From: an uncultured Phycicoccus sp.
GTDB taxonomy: Bacteria > Actinomycetota > Actinomycetes > Actinomycetales > Dermatophilaceae
Length of the DNA: 64,000 nt
Reading direction: 5' to 3'
NCBI RefSeq assembly: GCF_947495705.1
Contig: NZ_CANLZR010000009.1
Span: 62,001 to 126,000, forward strand
Each line of letters starts with the position of its first letter. The first letter of the stretch is position 1. The notes under the pieces were generated by a model, which had not been told where the DNA came from, did no database searches, and was given only the letters and a program-made list of their open reading frames with translations. Below, in pieces: positions 1-7,693 of this stretch. A program made the position numbers and the translations under genes.

Positions 1-1384
1 CGAGCTCGGCACGCGTGCTGTCGGGGAGAGCGTCCGGGCGGCTGAGCAGGACCGGCATCCCGAGCCGGCCACCGGCAGCGCTGCCGGCGAGGGCGTCGGG
101 GTAGACGGCTCCGGTGGCGACGACGACGTCGCTCGCGCCGTCGGGGTAGGTCGCCCGGCTGACGTTCGCGGCGACGGCGTACCGGTCGGCACCCTGGACC
201 CGGGTGAGCTCGGAGGTGGCGGGCGAGACGCGGACGACCTTGTCGCTGCCGTTGGACGTCGTGAGGTAGAGCCGACCACCGGGTCCGCTCACGGCGCCGC
301 GTAGCCGCCCGTAGGTGCCGTCGTACCGGGTCTCCCCGGCGGTGAGCACCCCGTCGGCGTCGACGTCGAAGACGCGCAGGTCCTGCTGCTTGAGCGTGGG
401 CACGACGAGGTCGCCCTCGAGGTCGCCCCACTGGGCACCGCGCAGGAAGGTGGCCCCGGAGGTGGCGATGGTGGACGTGCCCGACGCCCACGCAGGGGCG
501 AGGTAGGTGTCGCCGTCGTCGCAGCCGGCCGTCTCGGGTCGGTAGCTGAGCCCGGCCCCGGTCTCGCACGGCCAGCCGTAGTTGCCGCCGGGCACGAGGA
601 GGTTGATCTCGTCGTCGACGGAGGGGCCGTGCTCGACGGCGTAGACGCGGTCGGTGCCGGGCTGGAAGGCGAGGCCCTGCGGGTTGCGGTGCCCCATCGA
701 GTAGACGTGGTCCTGGACGCCGTCGATGACGGGGTTGTCCGCGGGGACGCCGCCGGTGCGGGTCAGCCGCAGGACCTTGCCGTTGCGGCTGCTCCGGTCC
801 TGAGCGAGCGCCTCGGTGCCGCCGTCGCCCATCGCCACCCACAGGTGACCGGCGTCGTCCATCTCGAGCGCGCACCCGTTGTGGGTGCGGCCGGCCTTCA
901 TCCCCCCGAGCAGGACCGTCGGGGTGCTCCACGCCGTGGACCCGGCGACGGAGTAGCGGAGGACCTGGTTGACCCAGCCGCCGCTGCCGGGGTACTCGCG
1001 CGACGCGCACACGTAGAGGTACGGGAAGGCTCCGAAGTCGGTGTCGACCGCCACCCCCATGACCCCCGCCTCACCCGTGCCGAGCTCGACGTCGGGGACG
1101 GTGACGGTGCGCTGGAGAGCGGCGTCGGGGCCCCCGTCCGCGTACACCCGGATCCGGCCCGGCCGCTCGGTGGCGACCATCCGACCGTCGGGCAGGAACG
1201 CGAGGTCCCAGGGGACGACGAGCGAGTCGGCGACGATCGCCTCGGTGGGGGCCGGGGCAGCCGCCACCGGCGCGGCCGTGGCCGACGTGGGAGCACCCGC
1301 CGCCGGAGGCGAGCTCAGGGTGGCCGCCACCGCAAGGGCGGAGACGACCGCAAGGGCGGGTCGGGCGATGCGTGAGCCGAGCAT
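1..1384 (-). CDS. Secreted PQQ-type sugar dehydrogenase with CWB2 cell-wall-binding domain, C-terminus cut by window edge
   Basis: The frame opens at ATG (1382-1384) and runs off the left edge without a stop, giving about 461 codons. A signal peptide (Arg, then an Ala/Val-rich core ending near SPPAAGAPTS) leads into a glucose/sorbosone dehydrogenase-type beta-propeller. Its motifs include VPWDLAFLPDGRMVATERPG, MGDGG, HRNPQGLAF and EHGPSVDDEINLL, which are typical of PQQ-dependent soluble aldose dehydrogenases. The last residues in the window (GADRYAVAANVSRATYP, then YPDALAGSAAGG) match cell wall binding repeat 2 (PF04122), so the enzyme is probably surface-anchored. An AGGGGA sequence precedes the start. 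Substrate is unknown and PQQ synthesis genes are not in view. Confidence 0.85.
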   Translation of the reverse strand, partial: MLGSRIARPALAVVSALAVAATLSSPPAAGAPTSATAAPVAAAPAPTEAIVADSLVVPWDLAFLPDGRMVATERPGRIRVYADGGPDAALQRTVTVPDVELGTGEAGVMGVAVDTDFGAFPYLYVCASREYPGSGGWVNQVLRYSVAGSTAWSTPTVLLGGMKAGRTHNGCALEMDDAGHLWVAMGDGGTEALAQDRSSRNGKVLRLTRTGGVPADNPVIDGVQDHVYSMGHRNPQGLAFQPGTDRVYAVEHGPSVDDEINLLVPGGNYGWPCETGAGLSYRPETAGCDDGDTYLAPAWASGTSTIATSGATFLRGAQWGDLEGDLVVPTLKQQDLRVFDVDADGVLTAGETRYDGTYGRLRGAVSGPGGRLYLTTSNGSDKVVRVSPATSELTRVQGADRYAVAANVSRATYPDGASDVVVATGAVYPDALAGSAAGGRLGMPVLLSRPDALPDSTRAEL

Positions 1385-1429
1385 GTGTGTGGGTCCCCTC
1401 AGGTGTGCTGTGCCCGCACCCTAGGCGAG

Positions 1430-2557
1430 TCATCGGACATCCGCGCGGAGCGACGCGGCCGCCCGCTCGACGACGACCTCGGTCACCACGCGGACCGGAC
1501 GGTGGAGGAAGGCACCGGCCGTGGCGGCCCACCCCCCGAGGCCGCGGACGGTGCCGGGTGGCGCCCCCTGGGCGGCCCGGACGGTGTGGACGTACTCGTC
1601 GAGGGCGTGCCGCCGCACGTCGAGCGCCGGACCGTCGCCGGCCCGGACCGTGACCCACCCGTCGCGGTCGGGGCTGGGGGTGAGGTCGAGGGCGGGGACG
1701 GGGTCCTCGCGATGTTCGACCGAGAGCATCCGCACCGTCTCGGCGAGGGGGAAGGCGCCGACCGGGGCGCCCGTGGCGAGGACATGCGTGACCCGGTGCC
1801 GCGACGTGAACGCCCGGTCGGATGCGAGCGCCGCGGCGTGGATGCCGCCCTGGCTGTGCCCGACGAGCAGCACCGGGTCGTCCGCACCGGCCCGGCCCGA
1901 CGCCGCCTTGGCCCGCTCGAGCGCAGCCGCGACGCCCGCCCCGGCGACCGTGGCGTCGCCGGTGAGCGCGCGGACGTCGCTGGTGAGGTCGAAGGGCGCC
2001 GCACCCGCCCGCGGGTCCCACGACTGGGTGCCGGGGACGACGACCACCCACGCCGACCCTCCGGACCCGTCGTCGAGCTCGAGGACGCGCACCCGCCCGC
2101 CCTCGAGGCCGGCGCCGAGGGCGACGAGGTCGGCCGGGCCCGTGAGGGGCCGGGGGGCCCACCGCGGCCGGACCTCGCGCAGGACGGGCGCGGCGTCACC
2201 GTCGGTGAGCAGCCCGCCGCGAGCGGCGACGTCTGCCGCGCGCCCGACCGCCCGGAGCACGGCAGCGACGCCGCGCTCGACCTCCTGGTAGCCCCGGGCC
2301 GCGGCGGCCAGCCGGACCGCGAGGACGTCGAGGGCCAGCCCGGCCCCCCAGAGCCCGCCCGGCCCGACGACCGCGGCGCCGCGCGCCTCGAGGTGCACCC
2401 ACCCCGGCACCCGGTGCGGTGCGAGGAGCCCGGGCGATCGGCACCGGACCAGCGCCGACGCGACCGCCGAGGCCTCGCAGCGCAGGACCTCTGCGGACTC
2501 CCCCAGCCGGGCCGCCGCGTTCGCGAGCGCGTCGGACCGCACGGACACCGACGTCAT
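1430..2557 (-). CDS. Alpha/beta hydrolase with N-terminal helical domain (DUF1023-like)
   Basis: This is a 375-residue protein. Residues 1-130 are helical and Ala/Arg-rich, and resemble the helical front half of type VII-associated proteins. Residues 165-300 form a hydrolase core with VVVVPGTQSW and the nucleophile elbow GHSQGG (Ser235). I chose ATG 2557 because it overlaps the stop of the upstream WXG-like gene as ATGA, indicating translational coupling. No ordinary signal peptide is visible. The family resemblance is to PF06259-type actinobacterial hydrolases of unknown substrate. Type VII export is an inference from the partner gene, since no EccC or other secretion gene lies in the window. 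Confidence 0.75.
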   Translation of the reverse strand: MTSVSVRSDALANAAARLGESAEVLRCEASAVASALVRCRSPGLLAPHRVPGWVHLEARGAAVVGPGGLWGAGLALDVLAVRLAAAARGYQEVERGVAAVLRAVGRAADVAARGGLLTDGDAAPVLREVRPRWAPRPLTGPADLVALGAGLEGGRVRVLELDDGSGGSAWVVVVPGTQSWDPRAGAAPFDLTSDVRALTGDATVAGAGVAAALERAKAASGRAGADDPVLLVGHSQGGIHAAALASDRAFTSRHRVTHVLATGAPVGAFPLAETVRMLSVEHREDPVPALDLTPSPDRDGWVTVRAGDGPALDVRRHALDEYVHTVRAAQGAPPGTVRGLGGWAATAGAFLHRPVRVVTEVVVERAAASLRADVR

Positions 2558-2829
2558 GACGCCTCGGGAACGCCCCGCAGCGGCGCTGCCTCGGCTCGCG
2601 CCGCGGCTGCCAGCGCGAGCACCGACTCCTCGAGCCACCCCAGCTCGTCGGCGAGCCGACCGAGCGCGGCCCGCCGCTCGTCGACGAGCGCGCGGTAGCG
2701 GTCGGCCGCGGCCCCGTGCCACCACACGAGCGCGTAGCGGGAGAGGGCCACCCGGCGCGCCCGGACCGTGCCACGGGCCTCGTGCAGCCGCATTGCGAGC
2801 CGCTCCAGCTCCTGGATCTCGGCCTCCAT
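2554..2829 (-). CDS. Small WXG100-like helical protein
   Basis: This 91-residue protein is predicted to be two helices with a central Trp37-His38-Gly39 turn (the WXG motif), followed by an AAADRYR segment. Length and layout match WXG100 proteins exported by type VII secretion. The stop overlaps the start of the downstream hydrolase gene as ATGA. A purine-rich stretch (GAAAGGGGGGCC) lies just before the ATG. It may form a heterodimer with, or guide export of, the hydrolase; this is inference. A non-secreted structural role is possible. Confidence 0.65.
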   Translation of the reverse strand: MEAEIQELERLAMRLHEARGTVRARRVALSRYALVWWHGAAADRYRALVDERRAALGRLADELGWLEESVLALAAAARAEAAPLRGVPEAS

Positions 2830-2961
2830 CCGGCCCCCCTTTCGCTGCGACCACTCCACCCCGCGGGCGAGGCGGCGCACCACCCCGGGCGGCGAGGATG
2901 TGGACGAAGCGGCCCGGACCCACCGCCTGTGGACGGCCGTGACGACACCTACGCTGACCGC

Positions 2962-4353
2962 ATGCCCCACCACGACCTCGTCATCATCGGCAGCGGCTCG
3001 GGCAACTCGCTGCTCACCCGCGAGCTCCACGGCCTCGACATCGCGATCGTCGAGAAGGGGGTCTTCGGGGGCACGTGCCTCAATGTCGGGTGCATCCCGA
3101 CGAAGATGTTCGTGCTGCCCGCCGACCGCGTCGTCGAGGCCGAGGACGCCCACCGCCTCGGCGTGCGGTTCGCCGCGCCGAGCGTGGACTGGCCCGCGAT
3201 CCGCGACCGCATCTTCGGGCGCATCGACCCGATCAGCCGGAGCGGCGAGGAGTACCGCGCCGGCCAGGACGACGTCACCCTCTACCGCAGTCGCGCCCGG
3301 TTCACCGGCGAGCGCCGGCTGGTCCTGGACACCGGTGAGGAGGTCACCGCCGACCGTATCGTCGTGGCCGCCGGCAGCCGCGCGGTCGGCCTCCCCGTCG
3401 ACGGGCTGACCGAGCCCGACCCCGACCGCGGCGTCCACACCTCCGACACGGTGATGCGGATGGATGCCCTCCCGGCCCGGATGGCGATCATCGGAGGCGG
3501 GTTCGTCGCGTGCGAGATGGCGCACGTGTTCTCCGCGCTCGGGGTCCACGTCACGCAGGTCCAGCGCTCGGGCCGGCTCCTCATGGCCGAGGAGTTCGAG
3601 GTGTCCGAGCGGTACACCGAGGTGGCGCGTCGCCGGTACGACGTGCGCCTCTCGACGACGGTGGGCTCCGCCGAGCACGTCGGCGGCGTGTGGCGGCTCC
3701 GGACCGACGGCCCGGAGGGACACGCCCACGTCGAGGCCGAGACCGTCCTCCTCGCCGTCGGCCGTCGACCCAACACCGACCTCCTCGAGGCGGTCGCGGG
3801 CGGCCTCGAGACCCACCCCGACGGCCGTCTCGTCGTCGACGCCCAGCAGCGCACGACGGTGCCGGGGGTGTGGGCCCTCGGGGACATCAGCTCGGTGCAC
3901 CAGCTGAAGCACGTGGCCAACGGCGAGGCCCGGCTCGTCGCGCACAACGTCGCCGTCGACGCCGGCCGCGCCGCCGGCCCACCCCTGGACACCGATGACC
4001 GGCCCGTGCCGCACGCCGTGTTCGGCCACCCCCAGGTTGCCGCGTTCGGCCCGACCGCCGCCCAGCTGACCGCCAGCGGAACCGACTTCGTCACGGCCAC
4101 CCAGTCGGTGGGGGACGTGGCCTACGGCTGGGCGCTGGAGGACACCACCGGGGTGCTCACGGTCCACGCGTCGCCCGACGGTCGCGTCCTCGCCGCGCAC
4201 GCGCTCGGCCCGCACGCCTCCACGGTGATCCAGCCGCTCATCCAGGCGGCGACCTTCGGCCAGCACGCCCACGACGTCGCGCGCGGCCAGTACTGGATCC
4301 ATCCCGCGCTGTCCGAGGTCGTCGAGAACGCCCTGCTCGGCCTGCCGCTCTGA
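2962..4353 (+). CDS. mtr: Mycothione reductase
   Basis: This is a 463-residue flavoprotein disulfide reductase that regenerates mycothiol from mycothione with NADPH in the cytosol. It has an FAD-binding start (IIGSGSGNS, residues 8-16), the redox-active pair Cys39/Cys44 in GGTCLNVGCIPTK, a second nucleotide fold (AIIGGGFVACEMA), the ALGDIS flavin motif, and a C-terminal IHPALSE segment carrying the catalytic His-Glu. Sequence details (LLTREL, IPTKMFV) fit mycothione reductase better than lipoamide dehydrogenase. A TACGCT -10 hexamer ends six bases before the ATG, so the mRNA is probably leaderless. It converges on the heliorhodopsin gene with only 16 bases between the stops. Confidence 0.92.
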   Translation: MPHHDLVIIGSGSGNSLLTRELHGLDIAIVEKGVFGGTCLNVGCIPTKMFVLPADRVVEAEDAHRLGVRFAAPSVDWPAIRDRIFGRIDPISRSGEEYRAGQDDVTLYRSRARFTGERRLVLDTGEEVTADRIVVAAGSRAVGLPVDGLTEPDPDRGVHTSDTVMRMDALPARMAIIGGGFVACEMAHVFSALGVHVTQVQRSGRLLMAEEFEVSERYTEVARRRYDVRLSTTVGSAEHVGGVWRLRTDGPEGHAHVEAETVLLAVGRRPNTDLLEAVAGGLETHPDGRLVVDAQQRTTVPGVWALGDISSVHQLKHVANGEARLVAHNVAVDAGRAAGPPLDTDDRPVPHAVFGHPQVAAFGPTAAQLTASGTDFVTATQSVGDVAYGWALEDTTGVLTVHASPDGRVLAAHALGPHASTVIQPLIQAATFGQHAHDVARGQYWIHPALSEVVENALLGLPL

Positions 4354-4369
4354 CCGGGCGCCGCCGCGC

Positions 4370-5215
4370 TTACGGGATGAGGGTGTTCGCGAAGATCTGC
4401 CAGGCGAGCACCGACTTGGCGACGAGGCTGAGGATGATGTACTGGCGCTCGCCGAAGAGGTAGTTGCGCCAGCGTCCGACCTGCCGGTACTGGAGCCACT
4501 GGTTGATGGCGAAGGTGTTGAACAGGACGAAGAGGCTGAGAATGATGCCCCAGACGAACCCGGGCGGCCCGGCGCCGTCGTTGACGGCGATGTTCACCCA
4601 GAGGTAGGCCGCGATCGCTGCCCACGGCCCCACGCCGGCGACGCAGCCGAACCAGAACGGCGTCCACCAGGCCCGCTCCCCCCGCTCCGAGGTGCCACCC
4701 GGACCCCGCATGAGGCCGTTGTTCGTCATCTCCATGAGCCAGCCGAAGAGGATCATCGCGACGTTCGCGAACCCCAGCCCGATGAGCGCGGCGAGGTCGG
4801 TGATGCCGGTGACGAGGGCGATGAGGACGATCATGAGCGTCGACGACAGGGAGTACTCCACCCAGCGGAAGCGGTTACGTCCCCGCCCGAGCTCACCGAC
4901 GTACCGGCGGAAGCCCCACGGCGAGGCGATGAGGAAGTGGAAGAACGCCGACAGGAAGAGGAAGGACGCGGTCGCCCAGGCCAGCGGGACGTCGGCCACC
5001 CCGGACAGCACCCCGTCGGCGAGCGGGGTCCCCGGCGGACCCATGAGGGCGAAGGTCGACACCGGGAGGGTGAAGTCGGAGCTCAGGGCCACCATCGCCC
5101 CACCGGAGACGAGGTGGAGCACCCCCATGACGGCGTTGAAGACGCGCAGGGAGCGCGCCGTGCGGTCGGGGACCTCGACGGATCGGGTGGTCAGCTGCAG
5201 CGGGAGGGCGCTCAT
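4370..5215 (-). CDS. Heliorhodopsin
   Basis: This 281-residue protein has seven hydrophobic segments. The hallmark residues of heliorhodopsins are present: the retinal Schiff-base lysine Lys267 in TM7 (SLVAKSVLAWQIFANTL), counterion Glu120 in TM3 (RWVEYSLSSTLMI), and His34 and His93. The His93-Glu120 spacing of 27 equals His80-Glu107 in the founding protein 48C12. TM5 to TM6 contains WWTPFWFGCVAG. It is about 28 residues longer than 48C12, mostly in the N-terminus and the TM4-TM5 loop (GPGGTSERGERAW). Heliorhodopsins bind retinal, have inverted topology and slow photocycles, and are not proton pumps. No retinal synthesis gene is present here, so retinal would come from elsewhere. The neighbour mtr suggests a redox or light-stress context. 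Confidence 0.93.
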   Translation of the reverse strand: MSALPLQLTTRSVEVPDRTARSLRVFNAVMGVLHLVSGGAMVALSSDFTLPVSTFALMGPPGTPLADGVLSGVADVPLAWATASFLFLSAFFHFLIASPWGFRRYVGELGRGRNRFRWVEYSLSSTLMIVLIALVTGITDLAALIGLGFANVAMILFGWLMEMTNNGLMRGPGGTSERGERAWWTPFWFGCVAGVGPWAAIAAYLWVNIAVNDGAGPPGFVWGIILSLFVLFNTFAINQWLQYRQVGRWRNYLFGERQYIILSLVAKSVLAWQIFANTLIP

Positions 5216-5302
5216 ACCGGTGATTCTGGCCGGTCCAGCGTTTCGGATGCACTCGGCGGGGCCCGAGCGCAGGTCAGGGCGCGCGTCGGGGGCCGGATCC
5301 GG

Positions 5303-6301
5303 TCACTCCCTCGAGCCGTCGAGGTGGGCATGGGCCGCGGCGACCCGGGACCACCACCAGGTGGCCCGCTCGGGAGGCGCAGCCCAGCGGTCCAGGAGGT
5401 CCTCGTCCGCGACGACCGGCCGTGGCGCCAGCATTCCCCCGTCCGGTACGAGCGGCTCGGCGGTGACGTCGCCCTGCAGCAGGGCGACCGTCCCAAGGCC
5501 GCAGGCGTGCTCCAGCGTCGGCATCGCGGCCGCCAGGGCCACGCCCCCCGCGATACCGACGCTCGTGTCGAGGGCTGACGACACGACGGCCGGCAGCCCG
5601 CACGCCTCGACGACCGCGAGCGCCCGACGCACCCCGCCCAGGGGTGCCACCTTGACCACGATGATGTCGGCGGCCCCGAGGGCACGTACCCGGAGCGGGT
5701 CCTCTGCCTTGCGGATCGACTCGTCGGCCGCCACCGGCACGTCGACCCCGCGGTGGGCGAGGAGCAGGCGCAGGTCGCGCAGCTCCTTGACGGCGGCACA
5801 CGGCTGCTCGGCGTACTCGAGGTCGTAGCGGCGCAGCCGGGCCAGCGCGTCCGCCGCCTGGTCGACCGTCCAGGCCCCGTTGGCGTCCACCCGGATCCGC
5901 GCCCCGCGACCCATGGCGTCGCGCACCGCGGCCACCCGGGCCACGTCGTCCCGCAGCGACTGGCCCCGCTCGGCGACCTTCACCTTCGCCGTCGCGCAGC
6001 CGGGGAACCGGGCGAGGACCTCCGGCACCTCCTCGGGGCGCACGGCGGGGACGGTGGCGTTGACCGGCACGGACCCGCGCACCGGCTCCGGCCACCCGTC
6101 CCACGCGGCCTCGACGGCCGCGGCGAGCCAGCGCGCGGACTCGGCCGGCCCGTACTCGAGGAACGGCGCGAACTCGCCCCAGCCCGCCGGCCCCACGACG
6201 ACGACGGCCTCGCGCACCCGGACGCCGCGGAACGGCACCCGCATCGGGATGGCGACGACGCGCAGACCCTCGAGGAGGTCGGCGAGCGGCGGAACGGTCA
6301 C
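5303..6301 (-). CDS. menC: o-Succinylbenzoate synthase (menaquinone pathway)
   Basis: This 332-residue enolase-superfamily enzyme dehydrates SHCHC to o-succinylbenzoate. Catalytic landmarks are KVK (Lys106, Lys108), metal ligands Asp139 (RVDANG), Glu165 (EYAEQP) and Asp193-Glu194 (AADES), and the second base Lys217 (VVKVAPLGG). The GTG at 6301 gives a normal N-terminus (VTVPPLADLL). It lies in the same men cluster as menB, menE and menA, although on the minus strand. Enolase-superfamily members can racemise N-acyl amino acids, but the context makes MenC the best call. Confidence 0.9.
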   Translation of the reverse strand: MTVPPLADLLEGLRVVAIPMRVPFRGVRVREAVVVVGPAGWGEFAPFLEYGPAESARWLAAAVEAAWDGWPEPVRGSVPVNATVPAVRPEEVPEVLARFPGCATAKVKVAERGQSLRDDVARVAAVRDAMGRGARIRVDANGAWTVDQAADALARLRRYDLEYAEQPCAAVKELRDLRLLLAHRGVDVPVAADESIRKAEDPLRVRALGAADIIVVKVAPLGGVRRALAVVEACGLPAVVSSALDTSVGIAGGVALAAAMPTLEHACGLGTVALLQGDVTAEPLVPDGGMLAPRPVVADEDLLDRWAAPPERATWWWSRVAAAHAHLDGSRE

Positions 6302-6324
6302 GAGCCCACCGTAGGCCCGTGGCC

Positions 6325-7584
6325 TCAGAGCTTCGCCAGCTGCTTCTGCAGCTCGGTTGCGGCGAGGACGACGAAGGTGAGCGCCGTGATGCCCATCCAC
6401 ACGTTGGACCACAGGCTGTTGCGCCATTCCCCGGGCACCCGGTCGGAGTTGAGGAGCCACAGCAGGGTCACCGCCAGGAACGGCATGAAGAACGCCCCGA
6501 GGACGCCGTAGGCGAGGATGAGCCAGATCGGCTGGCCGACGAGGATGAGGACGACCGGCGGCACCGTGAGCCACAGGATGTAGGCCTTGTACCAGCGCCC
6601 GCCGATGTGCCGGTCGGGGTGCTCGTCGGCGAGGCCGCGCACGTGCCCGACGAAGTCGGCGAACATCAGCGAGACGCCGTTCCACACGCCGAGGAGCGAG
6701 GACATCGCGGCCGACCAGAACCCGACGAGGAAGACCTTGCTCGCCCAGGAGCCGTAGCGGTCGTCCAGGACGTTCGCGAGGTCGAGCAGCCCCTTGTCGC
6801 CGGTCTGGACCGCGATCTGCGCCGAGTACAGCAGCTCGGCGCCGACGACGAGGGTGGCGACGACGAAGATGCCGGTGACGAGGTAGGCGATCCGGTTGTC
6901 GAGCCGCATGACACGCATGAACCGCGGTGTCGTCCAGCCCTTCTCACGGATCCAGTAGCCGTAGGCGGCAAGGGTGATGGTGCCGCCGACACCGCCGGCG
7001 ACGGACAGGACGTTGAGGATCGACCCGCTCGGCACCGTGGGGACGAGACCGACGAGGAGGTCGGGGAGGTTCGGCACCGTCAGCGCGGCCGCACCGACCA
7101 CCGTGACGAACATCAGGGCGACGAGGGCGGCGCACACCTTCTCGAACAGCTCGTAGCGGCCGAACCAGACCAGGACCGCGCCGACCACGCCCGAGGCGAT
7201 GCCCCACACCTCCACCGGGACGGCGGGGAACAGGGAGTGCAGCGGCAGGCCGGTGCCGGCCATCGCCGCGGCGCCGTAGACGAAGCCCCACACGACGATG
7301 TACGGGCCGAAGTAGAAGAACGTCCACCGGCCCAGGCTCGCCCAGCCCTCGTAGATCGTCGTGCCGCTCGCGAGGGTCCACCGGCCGGCGCCCTCGACGA
7401 GGACGATCTTCATGAGGCAGCCGACGACGACCGCCCACAGCAGGGCGTAGCCGTACTTCTGGCCGGCGATGAGAGTCGCGACGAGGTCGACGGCGCCGAC
7501 CCCGGTGGCGGCGACGACGAGCCCGGGGCCGACGAGGCGCCAGCGGGGGGACGCGTCCTGAGTGGTCGAGGTGGCGGTGGTCAT
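6325..7584 (-). CDS. Nramp-like transporter lacking the canonical metal-binding motifs
   Basis: This 419-residue membrane protein has about eleven hydrophobic segments and Nramp-like features such as GPGLVVAATGVGAVD in TM1 and AAYGYWIREKGW near TM6. Canonical Nramp Mn/Fe transporters carry DPGN in TM1 and MPH in TM6 as metal ligands. Here the corresponding places read GAVD and YGYW, so transition-metal transport is not assured. It lies 23 bases upstream of the menC start on the same strand and may be co-transcribed with it. The ATG at 7584 begins MTTATSTTQD, which is a plausible cytosolic leader. Substrate is unknown. Confidence 0.7.
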   Translation of the reverse strand: MTTATSTTQDASPRWRLVGPGLVVAATGVGAVDLVATLIAGQKYGYALLWAVVVGCLMKIVLVEGAGRWTLASGTTIYEGWASLGRWTFFYFGPYIVVWGFVYGAAAMAGTGLPLHSLFPAVPVEVWGIASGVVGAVLVWFGRYELFEKVCAALVALMFVTVVGAAALTVPNLPDLLVGLVPTVPSGSILNVLSVAGGVGGTITLAAYGYWIREKGWTTPRFMRVMRLDNRIAYLVTGIFVVATLVVGAELLYSAQIAVQTGDKGLLDLANVLDDRYGSWASKVFLVGFWSAAMSSLLGVWNGVSLMFADFVGHVRGLADEHPDRHIGGRWYKAYILWLTVPPVVLILVGQPIWLILAYGVLGAFFMPFLAVTLLWLLNSDRVPGEWRNSLWSNVWMGITALTFVVLAATELQKQLAKL

Positions 7585-7664
7585 GGGCGTACACCCTGCC
7601 GGATCGGCTGCGGGAGCGGGGCTTTGGCGCACACAGGCCGCCTCCCCGGGGCGCCCGGCCCGGC

Positions 7665-7684
7665 GCTAGCCGACCGCGGCTAGC
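7665..7684. promoter_or_regulatory. Perfect palindrome over the menB promoter
   Basis: GCTAGCCG (7665-7672) and CGGCTAGC (7677-7684) form an 8-base perfect inverted repeat with a 4-base spacer. It overlaps TAGCCT (7681-7686), a probable -10 hexamer that ends seven bases before the menB GTG. The site also lies 81 bases upstream of the divergent Nramp-like gene. It could be an operator for either gene; no cognate regulator is evident. Confidence 0.45.
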
Positions 7685-7693
7685 CTTGCGCAC

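Noticed and set aside
629-1375. A plus-strand frame of 248 residues
   Set aside because: It is antisense to the sugar dehydrogenase, whose signal peptide and motifs are clear on the minus strand.
2554-4302. A long minus-strand frame covering mycothione reductase
   Set aside because: It is antisense to a clear enzyme. Only its last 91 codons, with ATG 2829, form a plausible gene.
4370-5215. Type I microbial rhodopsin (proton pump)
   Set aside because: The typical DTE or NDQ pump motifs are missing, and the Glu/Lys/His pattern and RWVEYSLSS match heliorhodopsin.
5216-5302. Riboswitch or small RNA ahead of the heliorhodopsin
   Set aside because: The 87-base gap shows no stable long stem or known riboswitch core.
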